DNA of 64,000 nucleotides, taken from NCBI GenBank assembly GCA_038025085.1, contig CM076152.1:36273501-36337500 (forward strand), in the 5' to 3' direction. This document shows, one piece after another, positions 34,223 through 49,200 of the stretch; the first letter of the stretch is position 1, and each line of letters starts with the position of its first letter. A model generated the notes under the pieces. That model did not search any database. It saw nothing but the letters and a program-made list of their open reading frames with translations, and had not been told where the DNA came from. Position numbers and translations under genes: made by a program. The stretch is from Tetragonia tetragonoides. Lineage: Eukaryota > Streptophyta > Magnoliopsida > Caryophyllales > Aizoaceae.

Positions 34223-37200
34223 ATGAAAAGCCTAAAATGCTTGGACATGTGATAGACATGAGCACCTATATGAAGTGTCCGTGCTTCCGGTAGTTGTGAT
34301 GGAACGAAGGATGGTTGGGTTTGGTTAAGAGGCAAAATAGTATGACTTCTGATGCTTGTACAGTCCATGGCGTACTGGTTAAAGCTTAAAGGTGAATACA
34401 AAAAAGTTTGGAGAACTGGTTAGCAAAGTGGAAAATGGAGAAAGAACGACGCAGTGTGAGACTTATTGCGTATGCTAACTTATTTTGTGGATACTTCCCC
34501 AATTTTGGACTTTAATGTCGCCATTCTCTTTCCTCTATTTGTTTTTTTCTTTTAGTTGTGTTTTGTTGTTAGTATTTTTTTGTGGGAATGATTGTAACCA
34601 TTTTTTTTTGGAAACATCTGTTTTGCAGAGCATATGCTGTTTTATGCCAGTGAAAAGTATCCTATAGAAGATAGCTACTCCAAGTACATAACAGAGGTAC
34701 TTGCATTTAGAAAGAATCATCCAGATTTTCCTGTAAATTATAGTCAAAATTAGCTTTCTTCAATTACTTGATTAAACTAAGCCCTAAAACCTGTGAAGTA
34801 CTGAGTGTTAACTTCAGAAACTATTTCAATCCTCAAGTTTCTGTTTCGTGATTACGTGGGCATACGCAATGTTGGATGCTTCTATAACAAATGAGTACTT
34901 TGGACATGAGGTTCTTAAGGATACAGTTGGAACTGGAGGCACCTCTTTTCCTGTCAGGAAAAGATATTTATTTCATTGGGATGTTTAAGGCATATGTAAA
35001 ATGTTGTGAAGAGCTTTTGGTGAAAATGTGAAAGTGATAGGAGGTGGCAGTACAGGGTCCTTCAACATCCGTTTCGAGTTTCTTACGATTATTCCTGTCT
35101 TGCCCAAGAGAGTGTGGTGGTTCCTGCAAGTGCTCTATTTGTTCCCTTGTTTCCTTCTTGATTCATGCCTGTGAGAGAGGAGTTCCAATGTTGTAAGTTT
35201 TGATGATTGAATACAATGACATCTTGATGGAAGTTGATCAACTGCTCAAAACATCTGCAATTGAGAAGAAGTCGTCTTACATTTTTCTACCCTTTTGCAA
35301 AGGAAGTGTCGTTTGATGAGGATACTTCCTTCCTTATTGCCACTTCCCATGGAAGTCCCAAGGATAACCTCTGCTATTCTTTCTACTGACACTTATGCAG
35401 AGACTGCTTTTCTATTGTCATGGTTGTCATGCCTTTTCAGGAGTCATTTGTGTTTGTCATGAAGTCATAATTGTCTCATCCATATGGTTATAACTTCTGA
35501 AGCATCTTCTGTCCATCAATCTTCTTGCAAGAGGGATGCCTTTCTTTGACTGACTGAATTGGAAGTCATCTTAATCTTTGGATTCTTTGCCTGGCAATAA
35601 GTAGGTTTAACTTGCTCACAGCCTCACATTGAAAACTTTGCCTGGAAATACTTGTATGAGATAAGTCGTCCCTGGTGTTGATTGTGCTATCCTTTATGTT
35701 TGATCATATGGGCAGAACAGTTTTTGGTAATTCATCTTGCATAGAGTCTTAGGGTTTTCTTCTCCTTTTCTATTCTTTTCTGGGGAGGGGAGAAGTGAGA
35801 ATCATTCCTAGTGCCTACTCTTGTAGAATTCTATCCAATTGTAACGGTGAGGTCCGTAGGAAGACAACTTAAAGGATTCATTAAAAGACATTCGTCATGT
35901 GTTATTGGATTTGGAGCCTGCTAAATTATGATTGATAGTTGAGTGTGCATATTGCTTCGACTTGTATAACACATTAATGTTATATATGGGCATAGCTACC
36001 TTCCTAGCTCATAAATCCTCTATTGATATAAATTTGAAATACTTTGTTTGATCTTCATGCTGATGACTTGTGCTTCTCTGTTGCTTCCCAGCATGGTGGC
36101 AGTACAAATGCTTTCACAGCCTCAGAGTACACCAACTATTTCTTTGACGTCAACTCGGATGCTTTTGAGGAGGCTTTGGATAGGTTAATCACAGTTTCTT
36201 TTTTCTTTACTTTTAAATTTGTCCATGTAGTTATTTATATTTGGTGTCATAAAAAAAAACTTTCCACCTATCATTTTGTCTTTTTGCTCCCCCGCCCTCC
36301 TCCCCCCCTCCAAAAAAAAAGAAAAAAAAGAAAGAGAATAATTTTCAGCCTGGATCTTTTTGCTCCAGATTCGCACAGTTCTTTATCAAACCACTCATGT
36401 CCTCTGATGCTACCATGAGGGAAATTAAAGCTGTGGATTCAGGTGTGTTGCTTAGCTCAAAATTGTGGATTAGGCTTTTGTTTGTTTGATATCTTTATTC
36501 TAGTATATTGCACTGTTTGATACTTGTACTTTTCTAACTTCTTTTATTTTCTTAACTTCTCCTCAGAACATCAAAAAAACTTGCTTTCTGATGTTTGGCG
36601 CATGAGCCAGGTTAGTATAAGCGGCTTGTATGATGGCTTATGGCTTATGGTTTATGTTCTTGAGAATAGCCAATGATTTTTAATTGAAACAAACTTCTGA
36701 ATCATCATTCACAATTGTTGTGCAATTATTGAATTTGCTGCCATAGCTAGCTTTCCACCAAAATGTATTGCTGTGTAATATTTTGACTGTTTATTGGTCG
36801 TATTTTTAAATCAACACAAGAATCAATTTTCTCGTGACTTAAGCATATCATAGTTGATTAATTTATCTTCTTTGATGTAACAAGTAGTCTTACATTTTTG
36901 CCTGCAAATGAATTGTCTTTGTTTTGCAGCTTCAAAAACATTTGAGCTCACCAAAGCATCCATATCACAAATTTAGTACAGGTAACTATTACAGAATGGG
37001 ACTTTTATATCCTTCCACATCCACGTCTTTGGTCATGTAAATTTTGGTATAATTGAAGATGGAAGTGAGCTAAACTAAATAGTGCAATTACAGAAGTTCA
37101 ACTATTAGTATTATTTTAGTTAAATAATGCATGTGTTTTCAGTTTTCACGTAGTGACTGTAGTGAGGACGGTTGGGTGGAGAGAGAGGAACTAGAGAATA

Positions 37201-40200
37201 AAGGAGCTCGCCAAAGTTGACTGGGCTCCCTGAGTCCCTGTCAAGTAGTAACCGAGAGGGTTTGTGTGAATTACCTGGGAAGGGATAAAATTGGCATTTT
37301 ATTTGAAGTAAATATGCTTATTACTCTAGGCTATTGTCATCATATTATTGGCACCTGTGATTGCCACTTAGATGTTACATGAGTAATACTAAATTCCTCC
37401 AGCTGGGAACTCAATCACTCTTGACTTATTTAAAACAAGCCTGTATACCATGTTGACATGATCCGACATAGGATACGAGTCATGTGACCCAGAATACAGG
37501 TGGATCCTTGAGGGGCGGAGTTGACGCTCCAACACGGTTGCCTGTCTATGCTGGACTGCTCAGCTTCCTTGAAAGGGACCTTAGTTAACAAGGTCTTCAG
37601 GTCTAGGGTTTGGAAGAAGCACCCTGGATTTTTAATTGAAGAACAAATCCAGAAACTGAAGACAACATTTAGGGTTCTTGAGTTAAAAGGCAAATCCATC
37701 ACAGTACGTTTGTTGTTTGCTAGTGTTGGTTGCATGCCGACTGTCTTCTTCGGTGAAACATGAGTGTCAATGGTTATGGGATTTGCAGAGTGGGCGCATT
37801 GGGGAGGCCACTTAATCAGCATTGATGAAATGTAAGTATGTAACTCCAAGAAGGTGAATCTGGGCGGCGAGTGATGGTGAATCTGGGCGGCGAGGGATGA
37901 AATAGAATGATGTAATAAGGGGAAGCAATGGCCAGGTCCTGCTGACAATGGGAGACTGATGTGGGCATTGACAGCTTGAGAAAGGAGAGATACATACGGC
38001 TGAGAAAGAGACAGAGAATCTGCAGAGGAGAGGAGCAGATATGGGAGATCTAGGCAATAGGTGGAGGAAGGAAGGGAGCATTATGTCTTGGGAATAATAA
38101 AACGGTGTTTAGTTTTGGTACTATACATTGCCTGCATGAATAGATTTAAGGACAAAATTGACAGAATCAAATGCTTTCGGTATTTTTTATACAGATTCCA
38201 CTAAATTAACGAATGTTAATAGTATTTTATTTTGTAGGAATTTTAAGATGATTTTCAAGTATGTTAAGTGTTTTAATTTAATATCAGTGCTTTAGTTATA
38301 ATAACTTAACCATCAAGTCCCCATATCTTGATGATTTACAAATTTATATAAGAGACACTTGGATAATCCTTATATGATCTGTACCATGAATCTCAGTAAC
38401 ATAGGTTGCAAATTACCCTGTATTCATTTATCAATATGATTATAGAATTCTTCTTTTCCGAAATCCAATTATGATTTATGAATGTCATAAAATCTTTTGA
38501 CTTTGCCCCTATGACAGGTAGCTGGGAGACTTTGGAGGTCCGTCCAAGGGAAAAGGGTATAGATACAAGAGAGGAATTGGTTAAATTCTATGAGGAATAT
38601 TATTCAGCCAATCTCATGCAGCTTGTAGTGTACACCAAAGGTTCTGATTGCTAATCTTTTGCCTATGTTTTATGATGAATTACATAGTTGTGGCTACATG
38701 CTAAAACATCTCTTTTAATATATATATCTTAGATAGTCTTGACAAAATCCAGACGCTGGTAGAATCCAAATTCAAAGATATACGTAATACAGATCGAAAC
38801 TCCCTCAGCTTCCCTGGTCAGCCTTGCACATCAGAACATCTTCAGGTAACTTGCAGCATTTCTTATGTATCCTATTCGTCCCTATGTTTATGTCCGAGAT
38901 GAGTCTGTATCATCTGTTTCACTTGTTGTAGATGCTTGTCAAAGCTGTCCCAATTAAAGAAGGCCATAAATTGAAGATTACATGGCCAATTACTCCTGGC
39001 ATTCGTTACTACAAGGAAGGACCATGCAGGTATCTTGGACATCTTATCGGCCATGAAGCAGAAGGATCTTTGTTTTACATCTTGAAAACATTGGGTGGGT
39101 TTGTTATGTCTCTTGCTCTTTAAAATAATTTGTTTTGAAGGTTTCTTTGTCTAGATAAATCTTAAATCTTGTAGCTTTCAGTGCTATATGTGATTTGTTC
39201 TTTAATTCATGCAAGGCAACTATGTGACATAACTTTCAGTAATATGTGGCCCTATCAATTGATGTATATTTGTAGACTTGATCACTAGAAATTGAAATTG
39301 TGATGAAGTTATTTGAGAAATGACCTGGCAGTGGCTTGCTTTTGTAGAGGACAAAATGCTGTATATGCATGTTCCATTAGCCATAAATCAATTTTGGTAA
39401 TGGAATTTTTAATCCAGAATGGCCCAAGAGAAGTTTCAGGGAAATGAGTGTTGTTGCTCACATGTAGATCTAATGGAAGTTCTGGATCCTCATGAATCTG
39501 AATTCCTTTTATATCATGTGAAATAAGCATATTTTATGCTAGCAATTTAAGTAAGAATTTCAAGGCAAATCTCAGCTGGATTAGAAGTTTGATGGTTTGT
39601 ATTTCACTTCAAAATTTTGTATTAGCTCTACATGAATCATGATGTAGCAGATCCACCAGTTGTTTAAGGAGTGGTGGTTTGTTTATGGTACTTTGATTAA
39701 GTGACGTAGTTTCATGAATCTGATTAGAGTGTATGTTGGCAGGATGGGCGACAAGTTTGTCTGCAGGTGAAACAGATTGGAGTACGGAGTACTCTTTCTT
39801 CAAAGTTGTTATTGAGCTTACAGATTCTGGACAAGGTAAGTGTTCAATTAATACTTGCTGCAAATCTTGAGGGCTGAGTATAATGTTTTAGATGTGGTGG
39901 TGACAAACGTTTACTTGAAGAATTTTCTAAAATGGTAATATAATGGACTAAAGCAAATTGGCTTATAAAACTGTCGGCCCTTCTTATTTCTTGTGAAGTT
40001 GCCGATGGTCGTCGCACTTCCGATCTCGGGTCAAACGGAAACAGCCTCTATGTGAGACTCTCACAGGGGTAAGGCTGCGTACAACCGACCCCCCCCTCAC
40101 CACTCCTAGGTGGGAGCCTCTTTGGAGGTACTGGGGTAATGTTAATGTTAAATGGTGTTACCTTATGGAACTGATCTCCTTTTCCCTCCCCGAGAACTTT

Positions 40201-43200
40201 CTCCGCCACCCCCCCCCCAAAAAAAAAAATAAATAAAAAAAGAAAAGAAAAAAAAGTAAAAGATTTAGGGCCTTGAACTGTAGTTTCAACTTTATTTGGT
40301 TAAGTCAAAATTTTAAAAACGAGAGTGCGTGACATACTCTGTCCAATGGTCTGATTATTCCCAGCCTGGACCTGCCTATTGAACTGGAACGAACCAACCA
40401 GTGGTCATAGATTCTTTTGGTGCTTATGGCTGGAAAGGAACTCGAGGGTTTTTACTGGCACTAGTAAGCCTGCTGCATATGTTTGGGATCGGGTACTTTA
40501 CTTGGCGTCTCTTTGGGCCAAGGCGGCTGGGGCTTTTCTGGGTTTGACTCTTACGGATGTTCAATGTCTTTTGGCTGAGTTGTAGTTCGTTTTTCGCTTT
40601 CTTTTTGAGGACTCCTTGTCCTCACATATTGTAAATTTCTCTTCTTTCATTAATAAATTTTTTCTTATCTAAAAACCAATGGTCATAGATTCTTAATCTC
40701 AGGACCTGATCAAATAATTCAAAGTAAGATCATCCCTACTGTGCCACTGAGCTCGCTTTTCTTTTCTGAATTCATGATTGCACATATCTGATTTATATTC
40801 TGTTATTATATAATCTTCCTCCCCAACCCCCAACGAAAAAAAGAAATCTAGAAGCCATTCAGTTCCACTTTCAGCTGACTTGGATTGGTAGGCCATGTAA
40901 CTGAACAGCCTTACTGTTCCTATCCCGAGTCCTGTAATCTCAAATCGTTGGGAGCCTACCAGCACAACATGAGGGGGGATTTTAAATGAGAAAGGAAGAG
41001 TATTATTAATATCATTGAAAATGGTTAAATAGATCCACTGTGGCCAATGCCTTGGCCTTTTAGCTTGGGACCTTGGACTATGATGTGGATTAATATTGGT
41101 TTCCCTCTTCCCTTGGCAGAGCACATGCAAGATGTTGTAGGGTTACTTTTCAAATATATCCAGCTCTTACAGAAGTCGGGGGTGTGTGAATGGATATTCA
41201 ATGAGGTACATTTTGCCAATTGGGTTTCTATTGAATAGCATTTATTTTAATGTGTAGAAAAGAAAAGAGAAGATAAGATAGTGCCGTCAGTTTTCATGAT
41301 TTGACTTGATCTTCTTTAGTAATTGTCCGCATTCATTTTGGAATTCTAAAGTTTCACAATTTTTCTTTCTGAAGCTGTCGGCTGTTTGCGAGACTGCCTT
41401 CCATTATCAGGATAAACTTCCTCCTATTGATTATGTGGTTAATATCTCAAGCCAAATGCAGGTGAGTTCAGCATTTATCATTTTGGAAGCTTCTATGCTG
41501 AACATTTCTATAGCGATTGATTTTGCAAAATGCTAGTGCAAATGCAATCTTGTTCCAGTGACTCATATGTTTGAAGTACTCACAAGTGGTGACAATGACA
41601 AGATGGATAATTAGTAGTCTTGTGAAGAACTTGTTAAGAAATAATTTTTCCAGGATTACACAAGAGGACAATAACAGCTGTAAGGCCAGCAACTCAGTAA
41701 GTATCCTGCGATCTAGGGAGGTTCAGATGTACACAGCTTTACCCCTAGGCCCCAGCTAATCGCCTAGTAGAGAGACGGTTTCTGATTGACCCATGAAAGA
41801 AATTTTGAAATCCGCAAACATTTGAAAATATTTGAATAAATGATTGCAAGCATGAGAATAAATAAGTAAAATTGAAAAAAAGGGTGAGTAAGAAGATTAA
41901 ATAATACAATGTGCTGCCCTGCCGTGAAAAGGATTATAGCTCTATTGTAGTAATGGTTGCAGATTTGTGGAAGCTACGGTTTAGACTCTTAGTATTCCAC
42001 ACATGTTAAATCAACTTTTCAATTTGAAAGTTATATTAAAGTCATTCTATATATGTTCTGTAAGTCATGTTTGGGTCATACGTTGAACAGTTGCCTTGTT
42101 ATTTTATGTAAAACACGAGGTTCTAAATATTATAAAGACAGAAATGGTGACTAGAGGTGAATTTAGAAAGGGAAAAGAAGAGGAAAAATGGTGTCCAAAG
42201 GTGAAATACCTCATGTAGCAGACTGTGCCATCTAATGCAATAACATTGTGGCATGACTGAATGTTGTTGCATCAGTTACCATATTACGTAAAGCCTGTTG
42301 CATTTTGTCAAGCAGATATTCTATAGCGACTGAAATTCTGTTACCTAATTACTATATGTAATGACTTGTATATGATTCCATTATGCTAGCTTGATACTGC
42401 TCACGCGATCATGAACATTTGAACCATGACAAACTGATGATCAGATGTGGAAATGCTATTTGCCTTTTTTATGGAAATGAGAAATTTCGTTACAATAGCT
42501 ACACAACATCCAATTTGAAGAATATCTCTATAAGGATAAGTTACTAGCCAACATATGAAAGTGAACCTCCTAAATCGTAGTGTTAATCTGGTCAATAAAC
42601 ATCCTCCATGACAATGCATCTTTTTCTTAGTGTATGGCCTAATAAACTGCACTAACTTTACAATCTTTGGCCAAAAAGTACCCTAAGTTCCCATTTTTTG
42701 TGGGAAAGGACCTTATAATTTATTTCTTTTTTTGTCTGTTAAGAACTTTCATGATACTGAAGTTTGTTAGTCGAGACCAATTAACGGTTTTGGATCAACT
42801 GTTAACTTGCTTCATGTCTTGACCGCTATACTCTCCCTTTGTTTATTCAACTTTTTTTTTTCACTTCATTGAACCACACCCATTTGGCCATCCCACCAGT
42901 CACCCCCAACAAATTCCACCCACCATGACTTTTGCTGCCAAGGATCCATTACTTCTATGACATGAATTTATCTACTGTTGGCTCTTTTCTTTTTTGGTTA
43001 TGAAATCCAAATAGTTACATATTTGTTGGGTTACACCCTTACTGTATGGAGGTATTGTGAATCAAGTCAATTGTAACAGGTTTTTGTGAGTTTTAATGTT
43101 GATTACAGTGCTATAACAATGATGGAATCTTTAATTGTCCCATTATTTGCATTGGCTATCAGTTTTATCCACCGAGAGATTGGCTGGTCAGATCATCGTT

Positions 43201-46200
43201 GCCATCTATATACAACCCAAGCAATATCCAAATGATACTAGATGAACTTACTCCAGATAATGTCAGGTAATTATTAATACCCTTACGTGCACGTGGAAAA
43301 TTGTACTCTTCTTTTGTTTACACTTTGCCTTTTGCTGTTGGATGTTTGCAACCAAGTGTAAATAATATTTGTAATTTCTGGGCGACATCCAGTGATAATG
43401 TTCATTGGTGTCTTTCTCTTCTGTCTCACTCTTTTTTTGAGTATGGCTTCTTTGATGGAGTTCAATAAAGATTCCCGAGGATAATTTGTCTCCCAAGAGA
43501 TGCCTGATTGCAATATTTGGTCTGTACATGTATCATAACTAAAACTATGATCCTCCTTTGTCCTTTCTAACGATTAAAAATATTAGAGGCCAATACATCT
43601 CCTGGGAAAAATTTGGAACAGCTTGTATGAAGCTCCTTAAATTCGTTGATGTGATTTGGAGTTTTAGGGACCATTAGTTTACCGGGTGGATGTCATTTGG
43701 TTTATTGTGCCTGGCCCTAAATATTATTGTTGGAGGGACTTTTGAGGTTTAGTAAGTCTGTTGCTGAGATCAAGAAAGGTCAATGGCTTGCTGACTCTTT
43801 AAGTTGGCACATATACATAGGCTTGGGCAATAGCCACTGCCTTCTTGATGATGACACAGTAGGAGATATTTTTGAGAGTTCAAATTCAATGATACTGCTT
43901 TTGAGGGCGGAAGAGTGTTGTTTTCCAAGGAGAAAGACGGATTAAAGCAGCGCCATTAATAGTACGGTGAGAAGCCAAATTTGGGCTGTGTCTGTTGGAG
44001 TATCGAAGTGGAATCTGTGTTAAGATCTCTTTCTTATTGTGCATATAGAATGAATAGAGGAATTGTTGACGTTCTTATTGTATTGATTATGCTGTCAACC
44101 TGGTTTTATGCGGCTTAAATGGGGGGGGGGGGGAGGCATGCGCATAACAGGAGGCAGAAAACTCACAAGGGATGACTTATATTGGGGAAGGAAGGGGGTG
44201 CGTTTTGGGTTATTCAAGGGGCTCATAACCGAATACTTACATGTCTAACATTTGGGAAGGAGAATTGGAGCCTTGGATCACTACTTTAACGTTGGTGTAT
44301 ACATAATAATGGTACTCCTGCTTATTATTAAACAACGAATTTGAACTAATGAAGTAGAGACTAAAATGTGAGCAAAGTTGAATTTTGACTTTGGTGATCT
44401 ACTGAGGTGATAATAAGTTCTGGCTTGAACTGAGTTCGTAAGTTGGGGAACACAAAATTTCATATAAGACGATCTTACCGTGCGACCACTATTACATTTT
44501 GAACAAAAATTGTTACTTTTGGACTAAAAGGTGTTACTTTATTTTGAACACTTTTAGCCGCCAAACGAAAGGTTTACTGTCTTTACAGTAAAAAAAAAAT
44601 GATACATTTTGAATGAAAATGTTACTTTTGACCATCGTACCGTGAAAAAATCTTACACAAGACCGACTGTAGAAATATTAGGAGCTGAGCTCAGCTTACA
44701 GGAAGGTAACGGGGAAGAAGATTTAGTGGTATAGAGATGAGAAAAATAGAAACAATGGCTTCTTGGAAAGGTAGAGAATATATAGAAGATTACAGTGGAG
44801 GAGAGAACAAGATGGATGATAAGGTGGCACGCCTACTGGTCTTTAGGTATAGCGGTGCTCCTTGTGCTGTCTCCAGCAACCTACAACGCCTAGTGCCGCA
44901 TTCTAATTAGAGCTTCTGACACTAAAATTATTTATTTTATAATACTGCAGTATTTTGGATTAAAGCAGCTTTTCATTCACACCAAGCCTGAAACTAAAAA
45001 TGATGGCCAGCTGGCTAGAAAGCAAGAAACGGGAAAGAAGCCAAAAATAACTGACTGTTGTAGATCTTTTGCTCCGTGTCTTCCTTTATTATTAATTTTT
45101 TTTTGTGGTTGCTAGCACACTGGCATTTGATGCTCATATTGCTTCCTCCATTTCTTTCATCTTTATGCATTCTCGTTTTCCCTTTCAGTCTTCTTCGTGG
45201 TGACCTAGAAGTTAGTGATATGTTTAATATGCAGTGTTTTAGCAGAAAATTAGTTCATTTACCAGCCATTTTTGTAACAGGATATTCTGGGAATCAAAGA
45301 AGTTCGAGGGGCAGACAGAATTGACGGAGCCATGGTATGGAACAGCATATACCTCTGAGAAGATATCTGCGGCGATGATTCAGGTTTTTTTTTTATTCCT
45401 TTTCATATGACAAGAAACAATCGGTCTGAGGTCAATTCTATCCTCCCTTGTGTTTGTATTTCTTGTCGACCTCTTTGAGCTTCTAATGGTCTTCACCCTG
45501 CACATGCAACAAAGGGAAATAAGAAAGAGGAAGGAAGGGAATTCCAAGGATTTTTATCTTTTCATATGACTAAGCTATTACTCTAAATTTGTTTCTTGTT
45601 AGCCAAAATTTTTATTGGTTTTTTTTTTTTTTTTTTTTTTTTGGTTTGCAGCAATATATGTCTGCTGCGCCTAATGGGCAACTCCATTTACCAGCAGCCA
45701 ATGTATTCATTGCTACTGATTTGTCAATCAAGGAGTTAAAGGACAAGGTATATGAATATTCATACTGTGTGTGCATTACCTTCCATCGATTACAATTTGT
45801 TCTAGACCTTTTATATGCTTTAGATTAAAAATCCTGCCTGTATGGTCTTACATATTTGGAGACCTGAAACAGGTTACTTACCCGACACTTTTGAGGACGT
45901 CATCCTATTCAAGGTTATGGTACAAGCCTGATACGATGTTTTTCACCCCTAAGGCTTATGTGAAAATAGATTTTCACTGCCCATTTGCTGGAAGCTCCCC
46001 TGAATCAGAAGTGCTCACTGATATCTTTACACGGTTGTTAATGGATTACTTGAATGAATATGGTATGATGTTATTGCTTTAAGTTGTGTGGGCCTTCCTT
46101 GGCACGCTACTTCAGCTTCTTATAAACTGCTTGTTTAAGCCTATTCGTGTGGTTTCTACTATGTTCATCACGGATTGTATTGGAATCTTTTTCATAATTA

Positions 46201-49200
46201 AATTAAAACTTAGTTGATTTTATTTCTCTGTATCTCAGCCTACTATGCTCAGGTTGCTGGTCTTCACTATGCAGTTAACCATACAGATTGCGGTTTTGAG
46301 GTATGCATAAGGATGAAACATATTCTGACGGTGATCTTATATTGTTCATCTACCATACATTTTCATTACCCATGTGCCTCTCATAAGGCCCCCGTGTAGG
46401 GCGGGGTCTAACAAAAGGTTAGGTGCAGCCTTACCCCTACAGTTGTAGAGGCTATTCCATTAGTTGCTTGACTGAAATGCACTGATAGTCTCTTAGTTTT
46501 CACCATGAATGAGGAAGACAGAACAATTTAGTCATTCAGTCAGAATGGGAATCCATCATTAGCATATGGCTACATTAGGAGGTAGAGATGTTTAGTTTCT
46601 GCCACAGCCCGTACGCTGGTTGACTGTTTTGGTTTCCTATTTCTCTCTCTTATTAGTATGTGGTGCTGCTTTACTTTCAAAGAGCTTCCACTGAATGGAG
46701 AAACCGTTGTCCTGTAATTGCTCTGAGTTTGATAACTACTCTCCCTCCCCACACTTTGGGTGATGATTTTCTTCTCCTTGACTGTGCAGGTGACGGTGTT
46801 TGGTTATAATCACAAATTGAGGATCTTGTTGGATACAATAGTTGATAAAATAGTGAAGTTTGAAGTTAGACCTGACAGGTTTGCTGTTATAAAGGTAGTC
46901 TCAATTTGCTTCTCTTCCTAGACTGAATTACGATTCTTTTGGGGACTAAAGATGCTTGGGGATGTGATATCCTACTTTCCTGATCCTAGCCTCATTCAGA
47001 AATTAGTTCTGTTATAAATTTGTAATGAATTTTAGTTACCATGCACTAATTTCATGTGGAGTGCTGTCGCTTTGATATTGGAATACAATCAGATTCCTTT
47101 TTTCCGAAACGCATAGTGATTTCCTGGGATGGACTTTTTGAATATTTTTTAATGTGTACCCTGAGATTTAATCATATAGCTGCTGATTTCAAAATAGGGT
47201 TACTAGGTGTCAGTCTCGCCAACGCTATGTCTGTAAGCTTATTGTACTGAAGTATAACCCTGAGTCGGTAACTCTGCTGGTAAGACGTCTGAAATCTATT
47301 CCAGAGGTCCCAAGTTCAGGACCTCTCAGGGCCACTGGAGGTTTTTCTGGTGGTTAACTTCTGGGGCTGTTGGGATTAGTCAGGCACAGCCCGGATACCC
47401 ATGTTACCTGAAGAAAATAGATGTACTAAAGTGTTTCTGACCTTTTCATTTAATCTTGTTACAATTTATCGCTTCTAGCAAGCTAAGTAGCAAGTATTTT
47501 AGTCATCATCTGAAGTTGTGAATCTTAAATTTGAATCATCATGGAATCATCTGAGAAAGAGGTTCATGCTAAGTATGGTCTTAAGTTGATTGTGTTATAG
47601 CGAGTCTTGTAATGTGACTTCAAGTACAAATTGGTTCACTTTGTTAAATTTTGTTGTACTATTCTTTCCTAACTGATTGATTATCTTGTCCTCGGTATCA
47701 TTTTTCTGCTTTGATACTTGATTTGCTAGCAGATTGATTTATTTAGTCACTTAACAATCCTTAATTCCTTGTGATCATGTTACAAGTGCTAAGCCTTTTG
47801 GTTTTTCCCTGCAGGAAACTGTAATAAAGGAGTATCAAAATTACAAGTTTCAGCAACCATATCAGCAAGCCATGTATTACTGCTCACTAATTCTTCAAGA
47901 TCATACTTGGCCTTGGCTAGAACAGCTTGAAGTTCTACCCAATCTGGATGCTGATGCCCTTTCTAAGTTTTTTCCCATGATGCTGTCAAAAGCTTTCCTA
48001 GAGTGTTATGTATCTGGTTTGTGTTTTAAGAGTTTTCTCAAATGTATAAATGTGTCTCCAACTTCTATATAATGGTTTTACCACTTATTGCCAAATTTTC
48101 AGGGAACATTGAGCATGGTGAGGCGGGGGCAACAATTGAGCACATTGAAAATGCCTTCTTCAACGGTTCCCACCCTATTTCTCAGTCTCTTTTTCCTTCA
48201 CAGCATCTGACAAGTAGAGTTGTTAAGCTTGGAAAGGGCAAAAATTATTGCTATGCTGCAAAAGGCTTAAATCCAAGTGATGAGAATTCTTCTCTTGTTC
48301 ATTATATTCAGGTAAGGTCAATAACTTTATACAGAGGTGACTTCTGTGCTTTATATTTTATTTAGAGTCACATTTCTAGAATCCTAGCACCTGAGAAGAG
48401 GAATTTTGACTTATCAAAGTTCAATTGGATGTGCCCTCTCTTCTGCTCCTCTGACGTTTGAGTTTTGTAAGCCATTTTTATACAGTCAAGTGATTCTGGA
48501 AGCATGGTTTATGCTTCATTTTCTGACTTCTGAACAAATCTACAAACTCTAACAGAAGCTCTAGGAAGGGGGGAGGAGACAAGAGGGAGAGTTATACTTG
48601 TTCTTAGGATCTGGATTGGAAATTCTTACCCAACTTCCCACCGTTGGCGAGGTGTAGGTGGCCAAGATTTATGTAATCTTACCCCTGACATTGATTGTCA
48701 GAGAGGCTGTTTGCCAATGACCCATGAACAAATATCTTATTGCAAGGAGTATGCTTCAGCTGCCTTAGAATTTGTTAAATTTTTTCTTTTAGTTTTTAGA
48801 TTTTCTTGTCAGTTTGTGACTTGAATCCTGTAAAACTAGTTTTGGTATCACTGATTAATGGAGTATATTTCGGCTGCTGTGAATTATCACTTCATCTTGC
48901 GTTAATTTTGCATGACCTATCTCATCATTAGTAGCTTATCCTGCATTTTTCTGATGCATTTTCCTGCCGAATGTGCATAGGTCCATCCTGATGATTTTCT
49001 AGCAAACGTAAAACTTCAGCTTATTGCTCTCATTGCTAAACAACCAGCATTTTTCTGATGCATTTTCCTGCCGAATGTGCATAGGTCCATCCTGATGATT
49101 TTCTAGCAAACGTAAAACTTCAGCTTATTGCTCTCATTGCTAAACAACCAGCATTTCACCAGCTTCGGTCTGTTGAGCAACTTGGGTACATAACAGTTCT

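Noticed and set aside
37430..38081. Coding frames within intron 7 of the IDE-like gene on both strands
   Set aside because: No recognised motif, no consistent splice signals, and overlapping frames on both strands; probably unclassified intron sequence.
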